Below are positions 39,277-47,326 of a stretch of DNA of 64,000 nt, one piece after another. Within the stretch, counting starts at the first letter, position 1. Each line of letters opens with the position of its first letter. The notes below the pieces were generated by a model that worked only from the letters and a program-made list of their open reading frames with translations, was not told the origin of the DNA and ran no database searches. Source of the DNA: Faecalibacterium prausnitzii (GTDB lineage Bacteria > Bacillota > Clostridia > Oscillospirales > Ruminococcaceae); contig NZ_CP065377.1 in NCBI RefSeq assembly GCF_019967995.1, positions 2,666,001 to 2,730,000 on the forward strand. Direction: 5' to 3'. The translations under genes were made by a program, and so were the position numbers.

Positions 39277-40478
39277 GCCCAATCCCTCCCTGTCAGCATA
39301 TTAGAAAGGTAGGGGTCTGCACCATATCGGCCTTCCAGATACTGCTTGTCAAAGGCTGCCGTACTCTTGACGCGGGTGTTATCCTCCTGTCGGAACTCAT
39401 AAAGCGAATAAATTTCGCTCTCATGATTATCATTCATTGCTGCAAACCAGATTTCATCGCGGCGGAAAACAGTATTCTTCATCGTAGTCAGGTCGTGAGA
39501 ACTGAACAGCAACTGTGCGCCCTTCTTGTTCAGTTCCGGGTTCTTGAACATCTGAATCACATACCGGAGCAGCTTCGGATGCAGCTTGGCATCCAGCTCG
39601 TCCACAACGACTGTGCGGCCTTCCTGCAATGCTACCATCAGAACCGGCAAAGCCGCTATCATCTTCTTGGTTCCATCCGACTCTGCTTCAAAGGGAAGCT
39701 CGTAGACCTTGCCTTTGATCGTTCTTTGCGTGAACAGGTGCTTGCTATCTTCATCATAGCGATAACCGGACAAATCAATGCCTACATCATTTAGTGCATG
39801 AATCAAGCTTTCCTTGGTCGCTTCATTCTTGGACACCAGCACAATGTTTTCCGCTCTAGGGTTTGCGTAGCTCTGCGTAATGCAAGATTCAAACCAATTC
39901 TGCACTTCTGCAATCACAGGGATATTATAGTTGATTGCCAAAAAAGAAAGATACGGCATCTTCGGGTTGACGTCCAGATTGATGCTCGCCTTACTGATGC
40001 TTGCACCCAATTCAATTTTCTGACCATCTCGCTCAAAAATCAAACCTGTCTTCTTGCCGCCCAGTGTGCGCCACAAGAGGGACTCAAAGACAATTTCTTC
40101 CTTGAGCGAAATGTAATACTGGTATTCCTTCTCGCCTACACGGAAGAACACCTGAAAAATCGTAGGCTCATTTGCAGAGCTTTCATCCAGCATAAAGGGA
40201 GCCACACTGCTGCCCTGCTGGAAAATCATTGGCTGCCGATTCTTCTCCAATGCATGAATCGGCTTCACAACAAGGTTAATCAGGCAAAAGAATGCCTGAA
40301 GCAGATTCGTCTTACCGCCACCATTGGGGCCGTAGACTGCACTGACCGGAAGCAAATCTTCCGCTTTCTCCTGCCGAATCAAGGCATCCTGAAACTCCGG
40401 AATCGTCATTGCACGGAAATCAAATGTTGTTTCATCCTTATAAGACTTAAAATTCTGAAAAGAAAACTGGCAAAGCAT
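39273..40478 (-). CDS. AAA/ABC-type ATPase, RloA-like
   Basis: 401 aa. Walker A at 50-57 (GPNGGGKT), ABC-type Walker B VVVDELDAKLHP, and a switch His in LFSSHDL. The N-terminus MLCQFSFQNFKSY is typical of the AAA_15/AAA_21 class related to OLD and RloA. RBS AAAGGAG. It should sense or respond to phage infection and act with the overlapping RloB gene. Translational coupling (ATGA) supports a fixed-ratio pair, as in AbiL/RloAB-like systems. Confidence 0.85.
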   Translation of the reverse strand: MLCQFSFQNFKSYKDETTFDFRAMTIPEFQDALIRQEKAEDLLPVSAVYGPNGGGKTNLLQAFFCLINLVVKPIHALEKNRQPMIFQQGSSVAPFMLDESSANEPTIFQVFFRVGEKEYQYYISLKEEIVFESLLWRTLGGKKTGLIFERDGQKIELGASISKASINLDVNPKMPYLSFLAINYNIPVIAEVQNWFESCITQSYANPRAENIVLVSKNEATKESLIHALNDVGIDLSGYRYDEDSKHLFTQRTIKGKVYELPFEAESDGTKKMIAALPVLMVALQEGRTVVVDELDAKLHPKLLRYVIQMFKNPELNKKGAQLLFSSHDLTTMKNTVFRRDEIWFAAMNDNHESEIYSLYEFRQEDNTRVKSTAAFDKQYLEGRYGADPYLSNMLTGRDWA

Positions 40479-40584
40479 TCTTTCAACTCCTTTCTGTTAT
40501 TATTATAGCTCATTTTCAGTTTTTATTCCAGCATTTAAGAGAATTTCATTCTTATAATTAATTTATAGGCATTTTTCTGAAAGT

Positions 40585-40629
40585 AAAAGACCTCCGCTCT
40601 CTATCGCAAACGAAAGCGGAGGTCTTTTT
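40585..40629. terminator. Hairpin terminator upstream of the RloA/B pair
   Basis: AAAAGACCTCCGCT (585-598) with AGCGGAGGTCTTTT (615-628). It ends the leftward transcript of the 40696/40998 genes. Confidence 0.85.
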
Positions 40630-40695
40630 ACAGCTTACTGTGCTACCCAAATTATCCTGCTCTTCTTTGTATCTCCAAACCTCTTCCAATGTAAA

Positions 40696-40977
40696 TTATT
40701 GGAATTGCTCAAAAAATGCAGCGATTTCTGCGGTTGTCAGTTTTTTCTTATGATGGCAGTCATAAATCTGCATTTCCCAATCCGCATAGCAGCCTTTCTT
40801 GCCACAGGGAGATGTGTAAATCGGAATAAGTCCGCTGCTCTTAGTCCACCCCTTGTTTCTCACAAGATAGTCAAGATACTGTCTAATGCTGTGCTCATTC
40901 GTGATTTCAGCCCCTGCTTTCTTAAAATCATGAACTACCCAAACGATGAAAAGAATTGCAATAACAACTATAAGCAT
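40696..40977 (-). CDS. Small membrane-anchored protein of unknown function
   Basis: 93 aa: one N-terminal membrane helix (LIVVIAILFIVWVV) and a soluble part with three Cys (SPCGKKGC, YDCHH) that could bind metal. Ends FFEQFQ. No family recognised. It lies 20 bp after the 388-aa membrane protein and is probably in one operon with it. Confidence 0.6.
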   Translation of the reverse strand: MLIVVIAILFIVWVVHDFKKAGAEITNEHSIRQYLDYLVRNKGWTKSSGLIPIYTSPCGKKGCYADWEMQIYDCHHKKKLTTAEIAAFFEQFQ

Positions 40978-40997
40978 ACCATTTTCCTCTTATATTT

Positions 40998-42164
40998 TCA
41001 CTCTACAAGTCCAAAATTGTTTAGAATACGCTCGTAAGTGTCGTACAAAGCTTGCTCTGCCCTGAACATCTTCTGAAGGTTTTCATTGTATGTATCCTCA
41101 TCTACAACAAAATAGACCGATGCCTCCCAGCGGAATCCCTGGTCGTTAACAAGCTCTGTTGTCTTTCCAGTATCAACATAAGTTAATTTATACGCTCCCT
41201 GCTTCGAGAAAGTATATTCATCTTCCGTAATCAAAACATAGGCCGTTTCACCCGGATAAGCTTCGCCCATCAAATAATCCACATCATAGGCAAGCCATTC
41301 AATCGCCTTGCTCGTATTAAAGGAGTCCAACTCTTTCTGAAGGCTTCCAAGCAACGTATCATCATAATGGGTTTCCATTCTCTTATAGATGTAGAATTTA
41401 CCCTCATACAGCTCAGCATCTTCAACGGAGTAACCGAGGTCACTCGTCTTTGCTTCTTCCATTTCGCTACTTGCACTGTCAATACTCTCAAGAATCCCTT
41501 TTTCAGTGTTAATCAGTGTACTATCTGGATAAATTTTCTTATAAAAGTCGACCATCTGCTCGAATGTTATGCGAACAAGGTCCTCCGCATTATTTCCTTG
41601 ATTTTTTTCGGCAATTTTTTCTGCTGCAGCTTCTTTCCATGCAGCATAGAAATTTTTCTCATCTGCATTTGCCATTTGGTTCTTATCATCACGAGGAATA
41701 TCGCTCAAATTGCAGTCTTTAAGAATCATAGCTTTCATCGAAGCAATTTCATTTTCAGTAGCAACCGCTGCTTCAGATTCCGCTTTTTCTTGAGCTGCTT
41801 TGGATGCCGCTTCTTCTTCCGCTGCACGAGATGCGCTCTCAGCGGCTTCCTGAGCTTCTAAGGCAGCTTGAGAGGCCGCCGCAGCCTCTGATTCTGCTTT
41901 TCTTTTCGCTAATACTTCTGGTGAAAGATTAGTTTCTCCAAGCTGAATACCCGCTATCATTACAATAGAAGATAATAGTATCAGTGCAATTTTCTTAAAC
42001 TTAAATGCCGGAATCCTCTTCGTAATTGGCGGAAGAATTATCACGCCGCCCAATATAATAAGGATAATGGCGGGCATCGTATACTCTCCAATATACGCTA
42101 GTCCACTTAATATATAGCATCCGCCAATAAACCACTGGAGTATTCTTTTAACTTTATTCAACAT
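40998..42164 (-). CDS. Membrane protein with Ala/Glu-rich coiled coil, unknown function
   Basis: 388 aa. Two or three membrane helices lie in residues 1-75, then an Ala/Glu/Ser-rich helical stalk (about 85-140, AAAASQAALEAQEAAESAS) and a soluble C-terminal domain of ~240 residues. The stalk is low complexity. It resembles membrane-anchored proteins common in mobile elements and phages, but no named family is clear. In front of the RloA/B pair, so a sensor or accessory role in defence is conceivable. Confidence 0.65.
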   Translation of the reverse strand: MLNKVKRILQWFIGGCYILSGLAYIGEYTMPAIILIILGGVIILPPITKRIPAFKFKKIALILLSSIVMIAGIQLGETNLSPEVLAKRKAESEAAAASQAALEAQEAAESASRAAEEEAASKAAQEKAESEAAVATENEIASMKAMILKDCNLSDIPRDDKNQMANADEKNFYAAWKEAAAEKIAEKNQGNNAEDLVRITFEQMVDFYKKIYPDSTLINTEKGILESIDSASSEMEEAKTSDLGYSVEDAELYEGKFYIYKRMETHYDDTLLGSLQKELDSFNTSKAIEWLAYDVDYLMGEAYPGETAYVLITEDEYTFSKQGAYKLTYVDTGKTTELVNDQGFRWEASVYFVVDEDTYNENLQKMFRAEQALYDTYERILNNFGLVE

Positions 42165-42439
42165 ATTGCCGCCTCTCTTACCTTTCGATTGTTTTGTATA
42201 TATGCCAAGTCAAAGTGCCAATCGCCTTTTCCATTCTTATCCGTCCAAGAAATTTGGCCTACCATTGCCGCCGGAAGCGCTATACGCCAGCTTGACCTGT
42301 GCCAACTTTCGTTTTTATGAGATCAAATTTCCCAAGCAGAAAGTCTGTAAAGAAGATTTCGCAGACGCTCACATATTCTTCAATACTTTATGACCAATCA
42401 CGCGTATAGAAGTTCCACACTTTTGACAGTGGATATGCA

Positions 42440-42625
42440 TTAGTAGTGATTATTGATTTCTGCAATTTGACTTTCTGTCAATGTGTCAGCGTCTGCAATC
42501 TCACGCACCTTTGCAGTTGTCAAATCAGAGTTTCCAAGCCAATCTGTTTGAGCTGAAGCAGGCAAAGCTATTACGCTAAGCAGCATCACCGTTGCTGCCA
42601 GCATTGACGCAATTCTGTTTTTCAT
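42440..42625 (-). CDS. Small secreted peptide
   Basis: 61 aa. A clear signal peptide (MKNRIASMLAATVMLLSVI then ALPASA-Q) leaves a ~36-residue mature part, acidic and ending EINNHY, with no Cys. AGGAAAAG lies before the ATG. Function unknown; candidates are a signalling peptide or a small surface factor. The 275 bp downstream to the 388-aa gene contains no supported CDS. Confidence 0.55.
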   Translation of the reverse strand: MKNRIASMLAATVMLLSVIALPASAQTDWLGNSDLTTAKVREIADADTLTESQIAEINNHY

Positions 42626-42715
42626 TTGACTTTTCCTTTCATCTTTTCTTTACGACCTTAAATCGCATGAAGCTTTTCATTGGTTTCAATTATCAAACAA
42701 GACAAATAAACCGCC

Positions 42716-42807
42716 TCGTATTACGATTTATCTTGTTAAAATTATACGACTTATAGAATTACCTGTCAAGGCATCCACACTTAAAATCGTAAGTAGCACT
42801 ACGATTT
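42716..42807. promoter_or_regulatory. Operator palindromes upstream of the XRE gene
   Basis: AAATCGTA-N8-TACGATTT at 42784-42807 is a perfect dyad 20 bp before the XRE start. TCGTATTACGA at 42716-42726 is a second palindrome with the same TACGA half-site. Placed between divergent genes (XRE rightward, secreted peptide leftward), they fit autoregulation and control of the divergent gene. Confidence 0.65.
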
Positions 42808-42826
42808 ATCCAAGGAGGACAATGAC

Positions 42827-43159
42827 ATGGAACGCGAGAAGCCGAACTTTGACATTCTGGGAAGAATTGACCGGGAGCGGTTAGCTCGTGGATGGTCTGA
42901 ATACACCCTTGCCGAAAACTCTGGCCTGACGCAATCGACCTTATCAACATGGCGCAGAAGAAATCTTCAGCCCAACGTAACCTCGATTGAAAAAATTTGT
43001 CATGGCCTTGGCATCACCCTCTCGCAGTTTTTTGAAGAGGACACTGCCATTCACCATCTAACAGAAGAGCAGAAATCTCTTTTGACCACATGGGATAGAC
43101 TTTCTCCATCACAAAGAACTGCTATCTTGGATTTGATTCAAGCATTTTTACCTGAATAA
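42827..43159 (+). CDS. XRE-family HTH repressor
   Basis: 110 aa. The HTH spans about residues 10-65 (YTLAENSGLTQSTLSTWRRR) and is followed by a short C-terminal segment, LSPSQRTAILDLIQAF. RBS AAGGAGG. Palindromes sit at its promoter. Likely a small element-encoded repressor. Its C-terminal motif is echoed in the 46-aa protein at 43223. Confidence 0.88.
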   Translation: MEREKPNFDILGRIDRERLARGWSEYTLAENSGLTQSTLSTWRRRNLQPNVTSIEKICHGLGITLSQFFEEDTAIHHLTEEQKSLLTTWDRLSPSQRTAILDLIQAFLPE

Positions 43160-43171
43160 TGCGCACATTTA

Positions 43172-43220
43172 CAAAAAAGAAGGATGTCGAGCAACCATTG
43201 TGTCACCCGGCATCCTTCTT
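43172..43220. terminator. Terminator between XRE and the resolvase remnant operon
   Basis: AAGAAGGATG (177-186) and CATCCTTCTT (211-220). Leftward it exits into TTTTTTGT, so it mainly serves the minus-strand genes. Confidence 0.75.
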
Positions 43221-43222
43221 CA

Positions 43223-43363
43223 TTAAGTAAAGGACTTCAGAACTTTTTTCAGTGCTTCACGCTGCTCTGGGGTTATTCGACCCAGCAAATTCAAAAATTC
43301 CTCTTGTTCCTCTTTTGTAAATTCGCTATGGGATTCATCTTTTACACATTTTTCGTTCTTCAT
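43223..43363 (-). CDS. 46-aa protein with TPEQREALKKVL motif
   Basis: ATG at 43363 with AAGGAAAAG upstream. Product starts MKNEKCVKDESHSEFTKEEQ and ends KKVLKSFT. The helix ITPEQREALKKVL resembles the C-terminal tail of XRE proteins such as the neighbour at 42827. It starts 15 bp after the resolvase remnant, consistent with one transcript. Possibly an antirepressor-like or dimerisation partner; that is a guess. Confidence 0.5.
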   Translation of the reverse strand: MKNEKCVKDESHSEFTKEEQEEFLNLLGRITPEQREALKKVLKSFT

Positions 43364-43378
43364 AACAACTTTTCCTTC

Positions 43379-43984
43379 TTAAGTTTTTCCCTCGTTAGCC
43401 AATCCAGCCCGAATCTGCCGCTTATACTTATAATAGGTATTCCGGGCAAGCCCTGTCAGCTTCATGCACTCCACATCGTCCAATGTACCACCAAAAGCCT
43501 TACAATGGATGCGGATTTTCTCTTTGGCCGCTTTAGACTTCTTGGTTTCAAATCCAGTGCCTTTTTTACGTCCAACCTGTTTTCCATTCAGCTTTGCTGT
43601 TACAAGACCCTCACGAGTACGCTGGTGTAAATCGGCCACTTCTTTTTCAGACTGCTCAAAGGCCAGCTTGATTTGCTCTTTTGCCAATGCCATCAGATAC
43701 TCGTTGATACCTTTTAAGATAAAATCCACATTGGTTCCTGTCATGGCAATGCTGCCGGACAGGGCCTTTTTGTAAGTTTTGGTATCAATGTGATGCTCTT
43801 TCAGAAATATCAGCCGGATGCCCTTATGGTAGAGATCCTCATACAATGAAAATCCCTCTTCTGCGTTTCTGGACATTCGGGAGACGGAATCGAACACCAC
43901 AGTATCGCCCTCTTTCAGAATCCGATACAGCTTGCTCCATTCTGGCCGAAGGATGGAAGTTCCCGTATTGTTTTTCCTCCATTT
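43379..43984 (-). pseudogene. Serine resolvase lacking its N-terminus
   Basis: Open from 43984 (stop at 43985-43987) without a good ATG. Reads RPEWSKLYRILKEGDTVVFD and SVSRMSRNAEEGFSLYEDL, the middle of a resolvase catalytic domain, then QRTREGLVTAKLNGKQVGR and an HTH (MKLTGLARNTYYKYKRQI). The first ~45 residues, including the catalytic Ser, are missing. Inactive as a recombinase. Confidence 0.8.
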
Positions 43985-43997
43985 TTAAGTAAAAAGT

Positions 43998-44036
43998 AAA
44001 GACCTGTGGACAGAATCAAACTGCTCACAGGTCTTT
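43998..44036. terminator. Hairpin terminator
   Basis: AAAGACCTGTG pairs with CACAGGTCTTT. It stands exactly where the missing 5' end of the resolvase should be, marking a rearrangement point. The ~230 bp beyond it (to 44268) is AT-rich and has no supported gene. Confidence 0.75.
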
Positions 44037-44268
44037 CTATAAAGATAATATATAACTGTATTTTTTTCAGATACGCTTTGCCTTGTGTCGGGTGTGTCAA
44101 ATGTGTCAGGTTTTTATGAAACTCTCTATATATTTCTTTATTTTTATCCCTTCCACTCTATTTTTTCTCTTAGATAAAGCGATAGGGATAATAGATAATA
44201 GATAATATATAATAAAGGTTTCTCGAAAATTCTGACACATCCGGCACAGTTGGCACAGTACTTTACGG

Positions 44269-44965
44269 TCAAGTTTTTGTGCGGATACCCACGGCTACCG
44301 TGAGGTCATGCCACTCATTTTTACGAATTCCCTGATTTCGGGAAGCCTTAAAAGCCTTTGCTTCTTCAAATGAAATCGTAAAACGAGCCATCTCCATTTT
44401 CTCCGGTAGAATACATTTGGAAAATCAGCCTTACTGTTTCAGCTTGGTCAGGGTCAGGAACATAGGTTCCATTCTCTCTGCGGTATCCTAAGATGTTTCC
44501 GCTGCCATACAGAACGTGCTTTTCTCTGCTGATTTTCTGCCCAGCCTTTACGCGCTCTGAAATTTTGCGGCTCTCATCCTGTGCCATAGAAGACATGATC
44601 GTTAACCGAAGTTCGCCATCGTTGGTTGCCGTGTTGATACCATCGTTGATGAAAAACACATCCACCCCACGTGTCTTCAACTCACGTGTATAGGATAGCG
44701 TATCAACCGTATTTCGTGCAAAGCGGCTCACTTCGCGAGTAATGATTAGGTCAAATTTGCCCTTCTGAGCATCTTCCATCATGCGCAAAAACTCTGGCCG
44801 CTTCTGTGCTTGTGTTCCGGTGATGCCTTGGTCTACGTAGACCTCCACGATTTCCCAGTCCGAATGCCTGGAACATTCGATTTTATACCACTCCAACTGA
44901 TTTTCTAGTGCGTTGATTTGCGCTTCATGTTCGGTTGAAACACGAGCGTACACAGCTACTCTCAT
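44269..44965 (-). pseudogene. Large serine recombinase with internal deletion and frameshift
   Basis: N-terminal 199-codon part (44366-44965) has the full catalytic domain: MRVAVYARVSTEHEAQ with nucleophile S10, ITREVSRFARN, and the start of the Recombinase domain. It then runs out of frame. In another frame, 44269-44397 encodes RFTISFEEAKAFKASRNQG and NEWHDLTVAV, the recombinase C-terminus (compare FTIDFETAKRYRE...WTDLTVEV at 29,750). About 300 codons in between are deleted. Confidence 0.85.
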
Positions 44966-45008
44966 AAATTTTAACCTCCACTGTCTCTGACTCTTTTCTG
45001 CGGCAAAA

Positions 45009-45048
45009 AGAAAGGCTCTGGCAGAATCCCCTCCACCAGAGCCTTTCT
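45009..45048 (-). terminator. Hairpin terminator
   Basis: AGAAAGGCTCTGG and CCAGAGCCTTTCT form a 13-bp stem. It ends the leftward small-ORF/primase transcript. Confidence 0.8.
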
Positions 45049-45055
45049 CTGTTGT

Positions 45056-45175
45056 TTACGAAGCCCTTGCAGGAGGTTCTTCCTCCTGTTCACGCTTCAT
45101 CCGAAGGAAGTTCTGATAGGTCGGCAGGTTGATTACCCCTGCCGCAAAGAGAGCTTCCATCAGACAATAAGCCAT
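45056..45175 (-). pseudogene. Small element ORF, probably frameshifted at its 5' end
   Basis: 39 aa from an internal ATG (MAYCLMEALFAAGVINLPTY then ending EEPPARAS). A better start exists at 45200 (GGGAGG before ATG, encoding MLEINEK), but a run of five A on the coding strand near 45180 puts it out of frame by one base. A one-base insertion would explain this. Small proteins of this type accompany serine-recombinase elements of Clostridia. Confidence 0.4.
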
Positions 45176-45272
45176 CGCCTTTTCGTTAATTTCTAGCATC
45201 GTGATACCTCCCTTGGTTATCGTTTATGGTGCTTAGAGTCAGAGGTATAACGTATCATCGAAGAATCAGAAG

Positions 45273-46178
45273 TTACGGACGGAGCTTGATTCCTTGGAAA
45301 GCAGATACCGGATTCTTTCGGACAATCATATCCTCTCCTGTACACCGGGAACGAGTATGATTCAGCCCCATTTGGGTAAGTCCTTTTGTGAACACTGTTT
45401 GGCTACACGCCCACATATCCTTCTCCTTGCAGTAGTCCAAGTAGGCATTATACAGGTCTTCTGTAGCAGTCACCGCTTTCGGCTCGCTCATATCACAGCT
45501 TTCCTGTACAAATTTTCCTACGGTCTTCGCAATAGAGTCTCTGACAATGCACTTTGCATCGTCCACCTGCGGAATTTCTGGGAACTTGTAGTTAAGTTTC
45601 ACCAGTTTTCGTGCATAATGCAGGGACTTGGTAACAACGGCATCTCGCTCGTCCCAGATTTTATCCTCCAAGTAGGGGTCCTGCTGGTCATCCGGAATTG
45701 ATTCATCGAAAGGAAGAAATACGATCCGTTTTTGAAGCGCATCGTCCTCACCGTCAATACAAAGCGGGTAATTTCCGGCAAAAACAAACTTAATTCGCCT
45801 TGTTAATGTTACTGGGCTGAGATATTTGCGTTGCACCGTAATAGAGTCTCCTCCTGTAATCTGTTTAAGCCGTGAAGCTACTTCTGCATTGAGCTTCGCA
45901 TTTGGCATATCCAACTCAAGATTGATTACCGCATTAAGAAAAGACATTGATGAAAACGTTCCTTTCATTTCTTGAAGTCGTAGATTACCGACACTTTCCT
46001 TCGGATATAACCGTTGGACAAAATTGCCCAGTACGCTCTTGCCGCTGTCTCTGGCATAGCCCATAACAATGAAGAACTTGCCTCGTGCCGGATAAATCAT
46101 CAGGTATCCAATCGCCATCCAAAAACGCTCCTCCAGTTGAGGATTTCCATGCGTAATCTGCTTTAAGAAGCTATCGAA
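45273..46178 (-). pseudogene. Phage/plasmid primase P4-type helicase domain, 5' truncated
   Basis: The frame is open from 46178 and reads FDSFLKQITHGNPQLEERFW before the Met at 46118, matching the D5/P4 helicase start. RDSGKSVLGNF is a Walker A variant and KFVFAGNYPL a sensor region. The primase N-terminus is missing because the gene is cut at 46178 by the recombinase fragment. The remaining 302 codons are intact but probably non-functional alone. Confidence 0.75.
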
Positions 46179-47164
46179 TCAACAATCTGGACGAAACCTC
46201 CTTCGTCTATGTAAAAGGCAACTTTGAGCCGATCGTATCAGAAAGCCTTTGGCATGAATGTGAGCGCATCCGCAAGTCCCGTATTTCCAGCCTGCGCCTT
46301 CCTGATGGAGAAACAAGGCGTAAAGGAGCCAGAACTACCAAGAATCTGTGGGTGTCAAAACTTCGCTGCCGCTGCGGTTCTTCCTACCGCATTTTCAACT
46401 GGCGTAAACTGAAGGACGGAACGCCGGTCTTTGGCTACCAGTGCAATATGCGAACCGTCAACCCGACCCGTTCCTTCGTTCTGGAACACAACATGACCCA
46501 GCAGCTCAGTTGTGATGCCATCTCCATCCCGGAGTGGAAGCTGGAGCTGATGGCGAAGAAGATCTTTGAAAAGGTCTGGGGCAATCAGAACAAAGCCATC
46601 CTTCGAGCCTGTAAGATGATCGAAAGCTGCCAGAACGGAAAAGCCATCACACGAATGTCTGCTGCACCGATTCGGAGCCAGATTGAAAAAATCAAAAAGC
46701 GCAAGCTGAACTACGCTGCCATGCGTGCAGACGGCGAACTGCCACGAGAAGAATATCAAGCCCTTTGCAAACAGGCAGATGACGAGATTGCCTGCTTAGA
46801 GCAGGAGTTGAAAGCCCTCTCCCCTGCGCCCGAACCGCAGACGGTTTCTTCGGACATGAAAGCGATCTACGATTTTCTCTCTCAGAAGGTCGATGTGCAC
46901 GGTGCCCGTCTTGCTCCCGAATTGATCGACCAGTTCGTTGAGGTAGTCACCCCCATTGCCGATTACTCCTACCGCTGGAAGCTGAATACCGGCTGCAAGA
47001 AGTCCAAAGAGGAGCGCACCAATCTGATGGCTGTATCAGAAAAGCCCATCCTTACCTTCACCATCGACTTTGAAACCGCCAAGCGTTACCGGGAAGCCAA
47101 CAAGATGCCCCACCAGTTCCGCCGTGCAGCGTGGACCGACCTGACCGTGGAGGTGTATCTGTGA
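46178..47164 (+). pseudogene. Second copy of the large serine recombinase C-terminal part
   Basis: Begins abruptly at codon INNLDETSF, joined to the primase remnant, and ends in FTIDFETAKRYREANKMPHQ and WTDLTVEVYL. It is ~97-98% identical to 28868-29854. No start codon or catalytic domain. Its 3' flank runs straight into the end of ppdK (att site 1). Confidence 0.88.
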
Positions 47165-47296
47165 TGCTTCCGAAAAGCAGCCCTGCGTTAAACGCAATTC
47201 ACCTCATACATGAGCAAACAAATAAGGCTCACCGCCAAAATTGACAGTGAGCCTTATTTTATGCTCTATTTTTAACGATAATTCGCTATAAAAGCC

Positions 47297-47326
47297 TTAT
47301 GCTCTCGGTTTTTTAATAGCAGCCTG
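47297..47326 (-). repeat. att-like site 1: junction at the 3' end of intact ppdK
   Basis: Core GCAGCCTG at 47319-47326 inside codons for QAA of PPDK. Past the core the stop-proximal codons use AT-rich synonyms (ATTAAAAAACCGAGAGCATAA), shared with site 2, unlike the GC-rich codons of the rest of ppdK and of sites 3 and 4. This marks element DNA replacing the native gene end. Confidence 0.75.

Larger units (their letters stand above)
46178..47326 (+). repeat. Direct repeat copy 2 (recombinase 3' part plus att arm)
   Basis: Partner of 28868-30017 at an offset of about 17.3 kb, same orientation. Recombination between the two copies would delete the CRISPR-Cas cassette and the left part of cassette C. 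A hairpin near 47,220-47,259 (AATAAGGCTCAC...GTGAGCCTTATT) now serves as the ppdK terminator. Confidence 0.85.

Noticed and set aside
42166..42393. 75-codon ORF between membrane protein and secreted peptide
   Set aside because: No RBS, no recognisable features, unusual composition; more likely non-coding remnant.
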